A program made the position numbers and the translations under genes. Positions 35,611 to 45,424 of a DNA stretch of 64,000 bases are shown piece by piece (position 1 is the first letter of the stretch; every line of letters starts with the position of its first letter). The notes under the pieces were generated by a model. That model ran no database searches, was not told where the DNA came from, and saw only the letters and a list, made by a program, of their open reading frames with translations. The DNA is taken from assembly GCF_005434965.1 (NCBI RefSeq), contig NZ_SKCI01000002.1:430001-494000 (forward strand), given 5' to 3'. This DNA comes from Marimonas lutisalis. Its GTDB lineage: Bacteria; Pseudomonadota; Alphaproteobacteria; Rhodobacterales; Rhodobacteraceae.

Positions 35611-37808
35611 CTGACTGCTCGGCCAGACACAGGTATTACCGGGCGGGCGTCCGGTGGACAGGTTTCGCCGATCATCGCGAAGATCTCGGCCTTGCGAAGT
35701 GGCTTGGTCAGATAGTGATCCAATCCGGCGGCAAGAATTCCATCGCGGTCGCCGTCCATGGCATGCGCTGTCAGGGCGACGATCGGAACGTGACCGCCGG
35801 TTTCGCGTTCTAGCGCACGGATCTCCTGCGTGGCTTCCTTGCCGTCCATCTTCGGCATCGAGATGTCCATGAAGATGACGTCCGGTTCGTAATCCTTGAA
35901 AAGCTGAACTGCTTCGAGACCATTGCCTGCGAATTGCAGGTCGATGTCCAGCGACTTGACCATTTTGCGAAAGACGAGCTGGTTGGTCTTGTTGTCTTCG
36001 GCGGCCAGAATCCGCATCGCTCGCTTTTTCGACTTGTCGATCTGGTTCGGTGCTTCTGGGGCCGCGGCATGCGCATCCGGGGGGGTGCCGGTATTTAACT
36101 GGATGGCGCGGAAGAGCTCTCGCCGAGGGGTGGGTTTTTGCAGGACACCATTAATGCAGGAAAGCGAGGGATCATTGTCGGCTGCAGCGGAGTTGGAGCT
36201 TATCAGGATGATCGGCATTTCAAGACCGCGTTCGCGGACTGCGCGCGCAAACTCCAACCCGTCCATCTCGGGCATGTTGTGATCGGTCATGACCAGGTCG
36301 ATCGTGTCATCGAGGGCCGCCAGAGCGTCACGGCCGTTTGCAAGGCTCAGCACGTGAGCGCCGAGCGCTTCGATCTGTTTGGACAGGATCAGGCGATTGA
36401 CCTCGAGATCGTCGACGATCATCACATTTCTGATGTTTCCGGGCAGCCCCGGCGCGGCATCCGTATCGGTATCCGTCGTCTCCATTGTCACGCGGAAACC
36501 AAAGCATGAGCCCTGGCCCTCCTCCGAGTCGACCCAGATGGAACCGCCCATCATGCCGATCAGTTTTTCACTGATGGCAAGACCAAGACCTGTGCCCTCG
36601 AATTGCCGGTTGCGTTCATCCTCTACCTGGTTGAACTCGCCGAAGATCAGGTCCATCTTGTCGGCAGATATGCCGATCCCAGTGTCTTCTACCGTGATGT
36701 GGATTTGCGTGTCGGCGCTGTTTTCCTGCTGAAAGCCGACGACGCGGACCAGCACATGGCCTTCCAGTGTGAATTTCACGGCATTTCCGATAAGGTTGGT
36801 GAGAACCTGGCGGATACGCCCAGGATCACCGACGAAGACGGTGGGCAGGAAAAGATCGTAGTCGACAAGAGTATCAATGCCTTTGTCGCGCGCGGCCGGT
36901 TGCGGCAGCATCACGATTTCGTGGATGCATCGCTCAAGATCGAATGGTTCGGGATGAAGAACCAGTTTCTCGGCTTCGATTTTCGAATAGTCGAGCACGT
37001 CATTGATGATAACCAGCAGCGCTTCGCCCGAGTTCTTGATTGTATCGACATAGAGTTTTTGCTCATCGTCTAGCACTGTGTCTCGCAAGAGTTCGGCCAT
37101 GCCGATAACGCCGTTCATCGGCGTGCGAATCTCGTGACTCATATTTGCCAGGAAGGATGACTTCGCGCGGTTGGCGGCTTCGGCGCGTTCGCGCGCGTCT
37201 CGAAGTTCTTTTTCGTAACGGATCGTCTCGGTGATGTTGAGCGCAAGGCTGACAACATCCCCGCCATGACCGCGTTGATCGATCAGTTTGATATATTGTT
37301 CGTTCCACAGACGGATTACCACGGGTTCGGGCGTGGGCGACTGCCAGCGTTGCATCATCATGGCACGCCAGTCCGCCGGCTTCTTGTCGCCGATGTTAAC
37401 GATGCCTTCTCCGGTGGCGAGTTGAAGGATGCGGATATAGCTGACGCCAGGCGCGATTTCCTCGAGCCCGTCAAAGACAGAAAGGTAGGAATTGTTGGCC
37501 GCAATCATACGGCTGTCGACGTCGAAGAAGGCAAAGCCGTCCTGAATGGTTTCGATCGAGTGCCAAAGGCGCCGTTCAGCAACCTCGATCTTCTGATGGG
37601 CTGCCGTGAAATCGGACTTGACGCGCTGGTTTTCGCCGCGGACATTTTCGACCTCTGCCCGGGTCTCGACGATTTCATCCGAGAGTTTGCGCGCGTGCTG
37701 ACCGAGCTTGCGGTTGGCGGCAAACAGCTCGGCTTGTTTCTGTTCCAGAAGGCGTTCGGCAGCGAGCCTCAGCCGCCGTTCCTCCGCCAGTTTGTTCGCA
37801 AGGCTCAT
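35607..37808 (-). CDS. Hybrid sensor histidine kinase with two receiver domains
   Basis: 733 residues, no membrane segment. A coiled coil (about 1-80) leads to a PAS domain (IQDGFAFFDVDSRMIAANNS, about 83-195), HisKA with the phospho-acceptor His225 in [12 protein letters not shown], HATPase (VEDTGIGISADKMDLIFGEF, GTGLGLAISEKLIGMMGG), then two receivers with phospho-acceptor Asp in VMTDHNMPEMDG (near 510) and IFMDISMPKMDG (near 648). Both receivers look able to be phosphorylated. A cytosolic phosphorelay with an unknown output; no response regulator or HPt gene is adjacent. It resembles the core of the broken kinase at 22445-24657. Confidence 0.92.
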   Translation of the reverse strand: MSLANKLAEERRLRLAAERLLEQKQAELFAANRKLGQHARKLSDEIVETRAEVENVRGENQRVKSDFTAAHQKIEVAERRLWHSIETIQDGFAFFDVDSRMIAANNSYLSVFDGLEEIAPGVSYIRILQLATGEGIVNIGDKKPADWRAMMMQRWQSPTPEPVVIRLWNEQYIKLIDQRGHGGDVVSLALNITETIRYEKELRDARERAEAANRAKSSFLANMSHEIRTPMNGVIGMAELLRDTVLDDEQKLYVDTIKNSGEALLVIINDVLDYSKIEAEKLVLHPEPFDLERCIHEIVMLPQPAARDKGIDTLVDYDLFLPTVFVGDPGRIRQVLTNLIGNAVKFTLEGHVLVRVVGFQQENSADTQIHITVEDTGIGISADKMDLIFGEFNQVEDERNRQFEGTGLGLAISEKLIGMMGGSIWVDSEEGQGSCFGFRVTMETTDTDTDAAPGLPGNIRNVMIVDDLEVNRLILSKQIEALGAHVLSLANGRDALAALDDTIDLVMTDHNMPEMDGLEFARAVRERGLEMPIILISSNSAAADNDPSLSCINGVLQKPTPRRELFRAIQLNTGTPPDAHAAAPEAPNQIDKSKKRAMRILAAEDNKTNQLVFRKMVKSLDIDLQFAGNGLEAVQLFKDYEPDVIFMDISMPKMDGKEATQEIRALERETGGHVPIVALTAHAMDGDRDGILAAGLDHYLTKPLRKAEIFAMIGETCPPDARPVIPVSGRAVS

Positions 37809-37949
37809 GCGTACGGTCTCCGACCTCTCTGTCAGGGTCGCCTGCAGGCTCGGTCATTATGGTGAATATTCACTTAACCCGAAAACGGGGAATCGTTGCG
37901 AAACAGCAGGGCCCATGCCACCATTCGTGCATTGACGAAGGAGGATTTG

Positions 37950-40900
37950 GTGCGTGTATTCGTTCTGGTCGTGCTGGCCTGGCTGAGCTTTTCCACGATC
38001 GCCTTCGGGCAGGATCTTGTTCCGGAGCGGCGTCTGGTCGTAACAAATGACGTCGATTTCTTCGGGTCGGACCTGCAGTCATTGTTCGATACCGATTTGC
38101 AATCTTGCCAGACCGCATGCCTTGCCGATCCACGATGCCGTGCCTTTACCTTCAACGCGCGGTCGAATGCATGTTTCCCGAAATCCGAAGTCCGCGAGAA
38201 ACGCCCGTATGAAGGAGCGATTTCGGCGGAAGTGCTGAATACCGATCCGCGAACCATCGAGCTTGCCAGAATGCGCACGGTTGACCTGGGTTTTCTCAGC
38301 GCGCGTGACCTGAACAGCGCGGTTTCACAAGCGCGAGGGATCGGGCCGCTGCATCCGGGTGGGCAATGGGATGTCGCGAGCCTTCTGCGTGCCGCGGATG
38401 AGCGGCGCAAGATCGGCGATCCGCTGAATGCAATGCGTTGGATCGGGGCGGCCGTTGCAGTGACAGATGCGGGTGATCAATGGGTCGAGTACGCCCGGCT
38501 GGCGCTGGAAATCAAAAGCTCGAAATCCTCCGAGCAGCGTATGTATGCCGCGCGCGCTCTGGGCGCCGCAATCAACGGATACCTACGCGCATCGCGCGAT
38601 CCACAGCGGGTAAACGCGCTTTCGGTCATCGCTGACGCGTTGGAGCGTGGCAATCGTGGGCGCGACATGATTCCGGCTTTGCGCCTGGCCGAGTTGATCC
38701 AGCCACGCGAAGACCTGTCAGAGAAGCTGGACCGTGCAATCGGAAAATACGGGTTTCGCATCACCGAACACGTCGTCGAAAGCGACTTGGCCGAGCCGCG
38801 CGTCTGCGCCGAGTTCTCCGAGCCGCTGGTTAAGGCCGGGACCGATTACAGCACGTTCCTTGGCCTGCCGGACCAGCGTATGGCGGTCGAGGTTGAGGGT
38901 GATCGTCTGTGCGTCCAGGGCGTGGAGCATGGGCAGCGTTACAAGATCGTATTTCGTCAAGGGCTGCCTGCGGCCAGCAGTGAGAAACTGATCAAGGATA
39001 TCGAACTTGCCTTCTATGTTCGCGACAGATCGCCTTCGGTGCGGTTCCCCGGTCGGGCCTATGTGTTGCCGAAAACCGCTGATGCGGCCCTTCCCGTACA
39101 GACCGTCAATCTGGAAACCGTCGATTTGCGGCTGCGCCGGGTAAGTGACAGAAACCTGTTGCGCGCCATTCAGGATGGGTATTTCGGGCGGCCGTTGTCC
39201 TACTACGCAGATGAACGATTCACCGGTGAGGTCGGCGAAGAGATCTGGACCGGAACCGGCGAGGTGCGCAATGAACTGAATCAGGACATGACCACGCGTC
39301 TTCCGGTCGGCGATATCATTGGTGATCTGCCGCCTGGTGTCTATGCATTGACGGCCTCGATCCCGGGCGGAAACACCTATGACGACGAGGGCGCCACGCA
39401 GTGGTTCGTTTTGTCCGACCTGGGCATTTCCACGCTGAGCGGAAGTGACGGATTGCATGTCTTCGTACGCGCACTGGGTACGGCTCAGGCCCGCGAGGGG
39501 GCCATGGTCACGCTTTTGTCACGGGCTAACCGGGTTCTGGGCACCGCACGCACCGATTCTGACGGTTACGCGCGGTTCGAGGCTGGTCTGACACGAGGCA
39601 CGGGCGGGGCCGAACCTGCTCTTGTCACTGTCGAGGATGGGGCCGACGATATGGCGTTCCTGTCACTGAAAGATCCGGCATTCGATTTGTCTGACCGTGG
39701 TGTCGAAGGACGCGCACCGGCGGGTCCGATCGACGTATTCCTGACCACTGACCGAGGCGCATACCGTGCAGGGGAAACAGTTCACGCCACGGTTCTGGCC
39801 CGCGACGGTGTCGCGGCCGCCGTCGAGGGCTTGCCGTTGACCGCGATCCTGACGCGGCCCGACGGAGTGGAATATGCACGGCAGCTGTCGCAAACGGAGC
39901 AGGCGGGCGGCCATGTCTTTGCCATGCCGGTTGGCGCGACTGTGCCGCGCGGTGCCTGGCGCCTGGACATCAAGGCCGATGTCGATGCGCCGTCACTGGC
40001 GAGTACCACGGTGCTGGTCGAGGATTTTCTTCCAGAGCGGATAGACTTCGGCATGTCTTTAGCGGAGGGCACATTGGCACCGGGCAAGCCCGCGCGCCTG
40101 ACGGTTGAAGCGCGGTATCTTTTTGGCGCGCCGGCCGCCGACCTTCCCGTCGAAGGTGATACCATTTTGCGCGCACGCCGGACGGTCGAGAGCTTGCCGG
40201 GATACGTTTTCGGCCGACATGACGCGCGGGCGACGCCGCGGCGCGGGGGCTTCAGCGGACAGCGCACAGGAGCGGATGGTGTGGCCAGCGTGTCCCTGGA
40301 ATTGCCTGAAGCGCCGGTCGATGATCGACCGCTCGAGGTCGAAGTCATCGGGCGCGCGTCAGAGGGATCGGGCCGGCCGGTCGAACGCCGTATCACGCGC
40401 GCGATTTCCCCGGCGGGTCCTGTGATCGGCATCAAGCCGATGTTCGAGGACGGCGTCGTCGCCGAGGGTACCGAGGCAGCGTTCGATGTGGTTGGCCTGT
40501 CGGCTCAAATGGTCGCGCAGCCGATGCAGGTACGCTGGACCGTAAACCGCGTGCGCACGCGGTATCAGTGGTACCAAGAATACGGTGAGTGGAACTGGGA
40601 ACCCATCACGACACGCCGTGCTGTGGCAAGCGGCAATGCGATAATCGGAGGGGAACCGTTGCGCGTGTCGGCCCCGGTGGAATGGGGTCGCTACGAGCTG
40701 TTGGTCGAGCGGCTGGATGGGTCTTATGTGGCCAGTTCGGAGGACTTCTATGCCGGGTGGTACGCTCCGGCCGATGTCACTACGACGCCCGATATGCTGG
40801 AGCTGTCGCTGGACAAGCCCGGCTATCGCAGCGGCGAGATGGCGCAGCTGCGCCTGGTGCCGCGCTATGCCGGAAAAGCGATTGTCACCGTGATGTCCAA

Positions 40901-43385
40901 CCGCCTGATCGCGATGAAGGCGATCGATGTGTCGGAAGGAGAAAACCTGGTTGACCTGGAGGTGACTGACGACTGGGGGGCAGGGGCCTATGTGACGGCT
41001 TCGGTCATCCGGCCTATGGATGTTTCGGCGGGGCAGAATCCGGCACGGGCCATGGGCCTTTCCTATGCTCCGATTGATCCGGGTGCAAAGCAGCTGAGTG
41101 TTTCGATCGACGTGCCGGCATCCGTCGATCCGCGTGGTCCGCTGGAAGCGGATGTGATCGTATCTGGTGTGGCCGAAGGTGATACAGGATATGTCACGGT
41201 CGCTGCGGTGGATGTGGGTATTCTGAACCTGACGGGTTTTCAAAGCCCTGATCCCTCTGGTCATTATTTCGGCCAACGTCGCCTTGGTATGGACATCCGC
41301 GATGTCTATGGCCGCCTGATCGACGGAATGAATGGCGCCATGGGCGAAGTGCGATCGGGTGGTGATGCCGGAAGCGAAATGAGGATGCAATCTCCGCCGC
41401 CGACCGAAGAACTGGTCGCTTATTTCAGCGGGCCGGTGACCGTTGGTCCAGATGGGCGGGCCCGGGTGTCATTCGATCTGCCCGAATTCAACGGCACGGT
41501 GCGCTTGATGGCCGTCGCATGGAGCAAGAGCGCCGTCGGACAGTCCGAGGCGGACGTTCTAGTGCGCGATCCGGTTGTCGTGACAGCCAGTCTTCCGCGA
41601 TATCTGGCCCCCGGAGATCAGAGCCGGTTGTTGCTTGAAATTGTGCACGCAGACGGTCCTTCCGGGCGCATGGGGCTGGATGTGACAGCAGATGGTGTCG
41701 CATTGGACAGCATGGCGATCCCCTCGGGCGTAACGCTGGAAGATCAGGGTAAGGTCACGTTGTCGGTGCCGGTCACGGCGCAGGGGGCCGGTGACCACAA
41801 ATTGAGCATTGTCTTGAATACGCCCGATGGCCGGCAACTGACCAAGAGGTTGGTCTTGCCCGTTCGTTCAAACGATCCGGAATTGTCGGTTACGCGGCGG
41901 TTCGATTTGGCTGCCGGTGACACGTTTACACTCGATGACAACGTGTTTGCCGGATTGCGCACAGGGACCGGTTCGGCCATCGTCTCGGCCGGCCCGCTGG
42001 CCAAGCTGGATGCGCCGGGGCTTCTTTCGGCGCTGGACCGCTATCCTTATGGCTGCACCGAGCAGGTAACGTCGGCCGCGATGCCGTTGCTATATTTCGG
42101 CCAGGTTGCTGAGGCTCTTGGTCAGGGTAGCCGTGCGAAGGTGCAAAAGCGGCTGGATCAGGCTATCGAGCGCGTGCTGAGCCGGCAATCCAGCAATGGC
42201 GCTTTCGGGCTTTGGTACCCGGACTCGGGCGATTTTTGGCTGGACGCCTATGTTTCCGATTTTCTGAGCCGCGCCCGCACCGAAGGGTATGAGGTGCCCC
42301 AGATCGCCTTCCGGCTGGCGATGGATAATCTGCGAAACCGTGTGAACTACGCCCCGGATTTTGACGAAGGTGGCGGTGATATTGCCTATGCACTGATGGT
42401 GCTGGCACGCGAAGGTGCAGCCGCGATGGCCGATTTGCGCTACTATGCGGATGTGAAGGCCGATGCGTTCACCACGCCGATCGCGGCTGCCCAGCTGGGC
42501 GCGGCATTGGCGTTTTATGGTGATCAGACCCGGGCCGATGCGATGTTTGCGCGAGCGGGCCAGATGATGCAATCGCGCCTTGGCGACGAAGCGGCCGTAT
42601 GGCGGGCCGACTATGGCAGCAACCTACGCGATGCCGCGGGTGTTCTGACCCTCGCGACCGAGGCAGGCAGCAACGCCGTCGACCGCAGTCAGCTTGCCGA
42701 TCGGATCGCTGGGGCCGGGCGGCGTATGTCAACGCAAGAGAGCGCCTGGACCCTTCTGGCGGCGCGCGCGCTGGTGAACGAGCCGGAGATAGGCGGGCTG
42801 AGCGTGAATGGCGCACCGGTTCAGGGCCCCCTTGTCGAGGTGATCGAGGCGGATACGCGCGGCAATGCTGTGGCCATTCGCAACGAAAGTGGCGAACCCA
42901 CCGACGTTACGCTGACCACCTTTGGCGTGCCCCAGGTGCCGCCGCCGGCGGGTGGTTATGGATATCGTATCGAGCGTACCTACTACACGATGGATGGCCA
43001 ACAGGTTCAGGAGCTTGCGCCCAAAGTCGGCGAGCGGCTGGTCGTCGTATTGCGCATCGCACCGTTCGAGCGAGGCGAAGCGCGACTGATGATCGGCGAT
43101 CCGCTACCGGCAGGGTTCGAGATCGACAATCCCAACCTTCTGCGCTCGGGCGATATCCGTGCGCTCGACTGGTTGAAACCACAGCAGGCGCGGCACGCGG
43201 AGTTTCGGGCCGACAGGTTCCTGGCAGCGGTCGACTGGCGGTCGGACAAAGCGTTTCAGCTAGCCTATATCGTTCGCGCTGTGTCCCCGGGTGTGTTCCA
43301 TCATCCAGCGGCGAATGTCGAGGACATGTATCGCCCGCACTACCGTGCGGTCACTGAAACAGGGCGCCTGCGCATTTCCGAATGA
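37950..43385 (+). CDS. Bacterial alpha-2-macroglobulin with N-terminal PAN/apple module
   Basis: 1811 residues from a GTG at 37950, 5 nt after AAGGAGG. Signal peptide MRVFVLVVLAWLSFSTIAFG without a lipobox. Residues of roughly 30-80 form a PAN/apple module (SCQTACLADPRCRAFTFNAR, then CFPKSE). Macroglobulin domains follow, then the thioester region with Cys1369 in YPYGCTEQVTSAAM, the CxEQ motif intact, and a C-terminal receptor-like domain. Such proteins trap proteases in the periplasm and protect the cell wall. It overlaps pbpC by 4 nt, the classic A2M-PBP1C pairing. The lack of a lipobox suggests a soluble periplasmic form, unlike E. coli YfhM. Confidence 0.92.
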   Translation: MRVFVLVVLAWLSFSTIAFGQDLVPERRLVVTNDVDFFGSDLQSLFDTDLQSCQTACLADPRCRAFTFNARSNACFPKSEVREKRPYEGAISAEVLNTDPRTIELARMRTVDLGFLSARDLNSAVSQARGIGPLHPGGQWDVASLLRAADERRKIGDPLNAMRWIGAAVAVTDAGDQWVEYARLALEIKSSKSSEQRMYAARALGAAINGYLRASRDPQRVNALSVIADALERGNRGRDMIPALRLAELIQPREDLSEKLDRAIGKYGFRITEHVVESDLAEPRVCAEFSEPLVKAGTDYSTFLGLPDQRMAVEVEGDRLCVQGVEHGQRYKIVFRQGLPAASSEKLIKDIELAFYVRDRSPSVRFPGRAYVLPKTADAALPVQTVNLETVDLRLRRVSDRNLLRAIQDGYFGRPLSYYADERFTGEVGEEIWTGTGEVRNELNQDMTTRLPVGDIIGDLPPGVYALTASIPGGNTYDDEGATQWFVLSDLGISTLSGSDGLHVFVRALGTAQAREGAMVTLLSRANRVLGTARTDSDGYARFEAGLTRGTGGAEPALVTVEDGADDMAFLSLKDPAFDLSDRGVEGRAPAGPIDVFLTTDRGAYRAGETVHATVLARDGVAAAVEGLPLTAILTRPDGVEYARQLSQTEQAGGHVFAMPVGATVPRGAWRLDIKADVDAPSLASTTVLVEDFLPERIDFGMSLAEGTLAPGKPARLTVEARYLFGAPAADLPVEGDTILRARRTVESLPGYVFGRHDARATPRRGGFSGQRTGADGVASVSLELPEAPVDDRPLEVEVIGRASEGSGRPVERRITRAISPAGPVIGIKPMFEDGVVAEGTEAAFDVVGLSAQMVAQPMQVRWTVNRVRTRYQWYQEYGEWNWEPITTRRAVASGNAIIGGEPLRVSAPVEWGRYELLVERLDGSYVASSEDFYAGWYAPADVTTTPDMLELSLDKPGYRSGEMAQLRLVPRYAGKAIVTVMSNRLIAMKAIDVSEGENLVDLEVTDDWGAGAYVTASVIRPMDVSAGQNPARAMGLSYAPIDPGAKQLSVSIDVPASVDPRGPLEADVIVSGVAEGDTGYVTVAAVDVGILNLTGFQSPDPSGHYFGQRRLGMDIRDVYGRLIDGMNGAMGEVRSGGDAGSEMRMQSPPPTEELVAYFSGPVTVGPDGRARVSFDLPEFNGTVRLMAVAWSKSAVGQSEADVLVRDPVVVTASLPRYLAPGDQSRLLLEIVHADGPSGRMGLDVTADGVALDSMAIPSGVTLEDQGKVTLSVPVTAQGAGDHKLSIVLNTPDGRQLTKRLVLPVRSNDPELSVTRRFDLAAGDTFTLDDNVFAGLRTGTGSAIVSAGPLAKLDAPGLLSALDRYPYGCTEQVTSAAMPLLYFGQVAEALGQGSRAKVQKRLDQAIERVLSRQSSNGAFGLWYPDSGDFWLDAYVSDFLSRARTEGYEVPQIAFRLAMDNLRNRVNYAPDFDEGGGDIAYALMVLAREGAAAMADLRYYADVKADAFTTPIAAAQLGAALAFYGDQTRADAMFARAGQMMQSRLGDEAAVWRADYGSNLRDAAGVLTLATEAGSNAVDRSQLADRIAGAGRRMSTQESAWTLLAARALVNEPEIGGLSVNGAPVQGPLVEVIEADTRGNAVAIRNESGEPTDVTLTTFGVPQVPPPAGGYGYRIERTYYTMDGQQVQELAPKVGERLVVVLRIAPFERGEARLMIGDPLPAGFEIDNPNLLRSGDIRALDWLKPQQARHAEFRADRFLAAVDWRSDKAFQLAYIVRAVSPGVFHHPAANVEDMYRPHYRAVTETGRLRISE

Positions 43386-45424
43386 TGCGGGCTGTCGTTA
43401 TAGCGGCAGTTTGCCTGGCGTCGTTCGCGATCGGGGCGCAGCGGTTCGACGCGTGGATCGATGACACCGACCTGCCGCCGCTCTTGTCCGAAACCTCGGT
43501 TGAAATGCGTGACCGCCACGGCGACCTGCTGCGCGTCTACACCGTCGACAACGGGCGTTGGCGGCTTGGTGCCGGGGTAGCGCAGGTCGAACCTGTGTAT
43601 TTGAAGATGTTGATCGCCTATGAAGACAAGCGCTTTTTCCAGCATCGCGGCGTTGATCCGCTGGCAATTCTGCGTGCGGTTGGACAGGCGATCCGGAACG
43701 GGCGCGTCGTGTCGGGCGGGTCTACACTGTCGATGCAGGTCGCGCGACTGTTGGAAGACAGCGGCACCGGACGGTGGCATGGTAAGCTGCGGCAGGTGCG
43801 CGTGGCATTGGCGCTGGAACGGCGATTGTCGAAAGAGGAAATCCTGAGCCTTTACCTGACACATGCGCCTTATGGCGGCAATCTGGAGGGGGCACGCGCG
43901 GCGGCATTGGCGTGGTTTGAAAAAGAGCCATCGCGTCTGACGCCGGCACAAGCGGCCATGCTGGTTGCCCTGCCGCAATCACCCGAAGCGCGCCGTCCAG
44001 ACAGGGATTGGCGCGCTGCCAGTGCCGCGCGTGACCGTGTGCTTGCACGCGCCGCCGAGGCAGGGGTGATCACATCCGAGGCGCATGAAACGGCTCGCCG
44101 CGAACCTGTACCGCGCGCGCGTCATGCCTTTCCCGCGCTGGCCCCGCATCTGACGGACCGGGCCCGCGCCGAAGAACCATTGGCTGAACGCCTGCAACTG
44201 ACAATCGACGCCTCCTTGCAATCGTCACTTGAGACGCTGGCGCAGGACAGCCTGCGGCAGATGCCGGGTCAGGTTTCAATCGCAATCGTGGTGGCGGACT
44301 ATCGTAATGGCGAAATCCTCGCGTCGGTCGGTTCGGCAAGCTATGGGGAAGCCAGCGCGCGACAGGGATTTGTCGATATGACGAAGGCTCTGCGCTCTCC
44401 GGGGTCGACGCTGAAACCGCTGATCTATGCGATGGCATTCGACGGGGGCTTGGCGCATCCGGAGACGGTGATCGATGATCGACCTGTGGCATTCGGCGGC
44501 TACGCGCCGCAGAACTTCGATGGCCAATTCCGTGGCGAAATCCGTGTGTCCGAGGCGCTGCGGCAATCGCTGAATATCCCGGTGATCCTGTTGATGGATG
44601 AAATTGGCCCGGCGCGTTTCATGAGTGCTCTTCGCCGGGCCGGTGTTGACGCGATGGTGCCGGGGGGCAAGCCGGGGCTGGCCGTGGCGCTTGGCGGGTT
44701 GGGCGTCACGCTGGAAGACATGGTGGGCCTTTATGCGGGTCTGGCACGGGGCGGAGAAGCCATTGATCTGAAGTGGAAAAATGGCGCCGCCGTGACGGCA
44801 GGGCAGCAATTCGTCGATCGCGCGGCGGCCTGGCAGGTTGGGCACGTTCTGGCCAGCCTGACACCCCCGGGCGCCAAGGCTGAAGGACGGTTGGCATTCA
44901 AGACTGGCACGTCTTATGGCCACCGGGACGCCTGGGCTATCGGGTTTGACGGACGGCACGTGGCCGGGGTTTGGATTGGCCGGCCCGATGGCACGCCCGT
45001 GCCGGGTGCCTTTGGCGGCGACCTGGCCGCGCCGGTGCTGGTCGAGGTATTTCAGCGCGTGAAGCCCGAGTTGGACCCGCTGGGACCGCCGCCCCCCGAA
45101 ACGCTGATCCTGAGCACCAGCCAACTGCCGCAGCCGCTACAGCGGTTCCGTGGGCGCGAAACGGTATTCAAGGCGGACGCAGAGGCACCGGTTCTGGCGT
45201 TTCCACCGGATGGTGCGCGCGTGCCACTCGAGGTGGGGCTGCCATTGGTGGTGAAACTGCGGGACGGGGCACCGCCCTTTACGGTGCTGGCCAATGGCGC
45301 GCCTGTCGCCATTGGCGCATACCAGCGCGAGATTGCGTTGGAGCAGGTCGGCAAGGGGTTTGTCACCCTGTCGGTCATCGACGCGCGCGGGCGATCCGCG
45401 CGCGCCGCGATCCGCGTGGATTAA
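43382..45424 (+). CDS. pbpC: Penicillin-binding protein 1C
   Basis: 680 residues. The start overlaps the A2M stop (ATGA). A signal anchor is followed by the GT51 glycosyltransferase (LIAYEDKRFFQHRGVDPLAI, SGGSTLSMQVARLLE), the transpeptidase with SPGSTLKPLIYAMAF (SxxK), RQSLNIP (SxN) and FKTGTSYGHRDAWAIGF (KTG), and the BiPBP_C domain after about residue 580. PBP1C is a poorly penicillin-binding class A PBP thought to act with A2M in wall repair after damage. All catalytic motifs are present. Confidence 0.94.
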   Translation: MMRAVVIAAVCLASFAIGAQRFDAWIDDTDLPPLLSETSVEMRDRHGDLLRVYTVDNGRWRLGAGVAQVEPVYLKMLIAYEDKRFFQHRGVDPLAILRAVGQAIRNGRVVSGGSTLSMQVARLLEDSGTGRWHGKLRQVRVALALERRLSKEEILSLYLTHAPYGGNLEGARAAALAWFEKEPSRLTPAQAAMLVALPQSPEARRPDRDWRAASAARDRVLARAAEAGVITSEAHETARREPVPRARHAFPALAPHLTDRARAEEPLAERLQLTIDASLQSSLETLAQDSLRQMPGQVSIAIVVADYRNGEILASVGSASYGEASARQGFVDMTKALRSPGSTLKPLIYAMAFDGGLAHPETVIDDRPVAFGGYAPQNFDGQFRGEIRVSEALRQSLNIPVILLMDEIGPARFMSALRRAGVDAMVPGGKPGLAVALGGLGVTLEDMVGLYAGLARGGEAIDLKWKNGAAVTAGQQFVDRAAAWQVGHVLASLTPPGAKAEGRLAFKTGTSYGHRDAWAIGFDGRHVAGVWIGRPDGTPVPGAFGGDLAAPVLVEVFQRVKPELDPLGPPPPETLILSTSQLPQPLQRFRGRETVFKADAEAPVLAFPPDGARVPLEVGLPLVVKLRDGAPPFTVLANGAPVAIGAYQREIALEQVGKGFVTLSVIDARGRSARAAIRVD

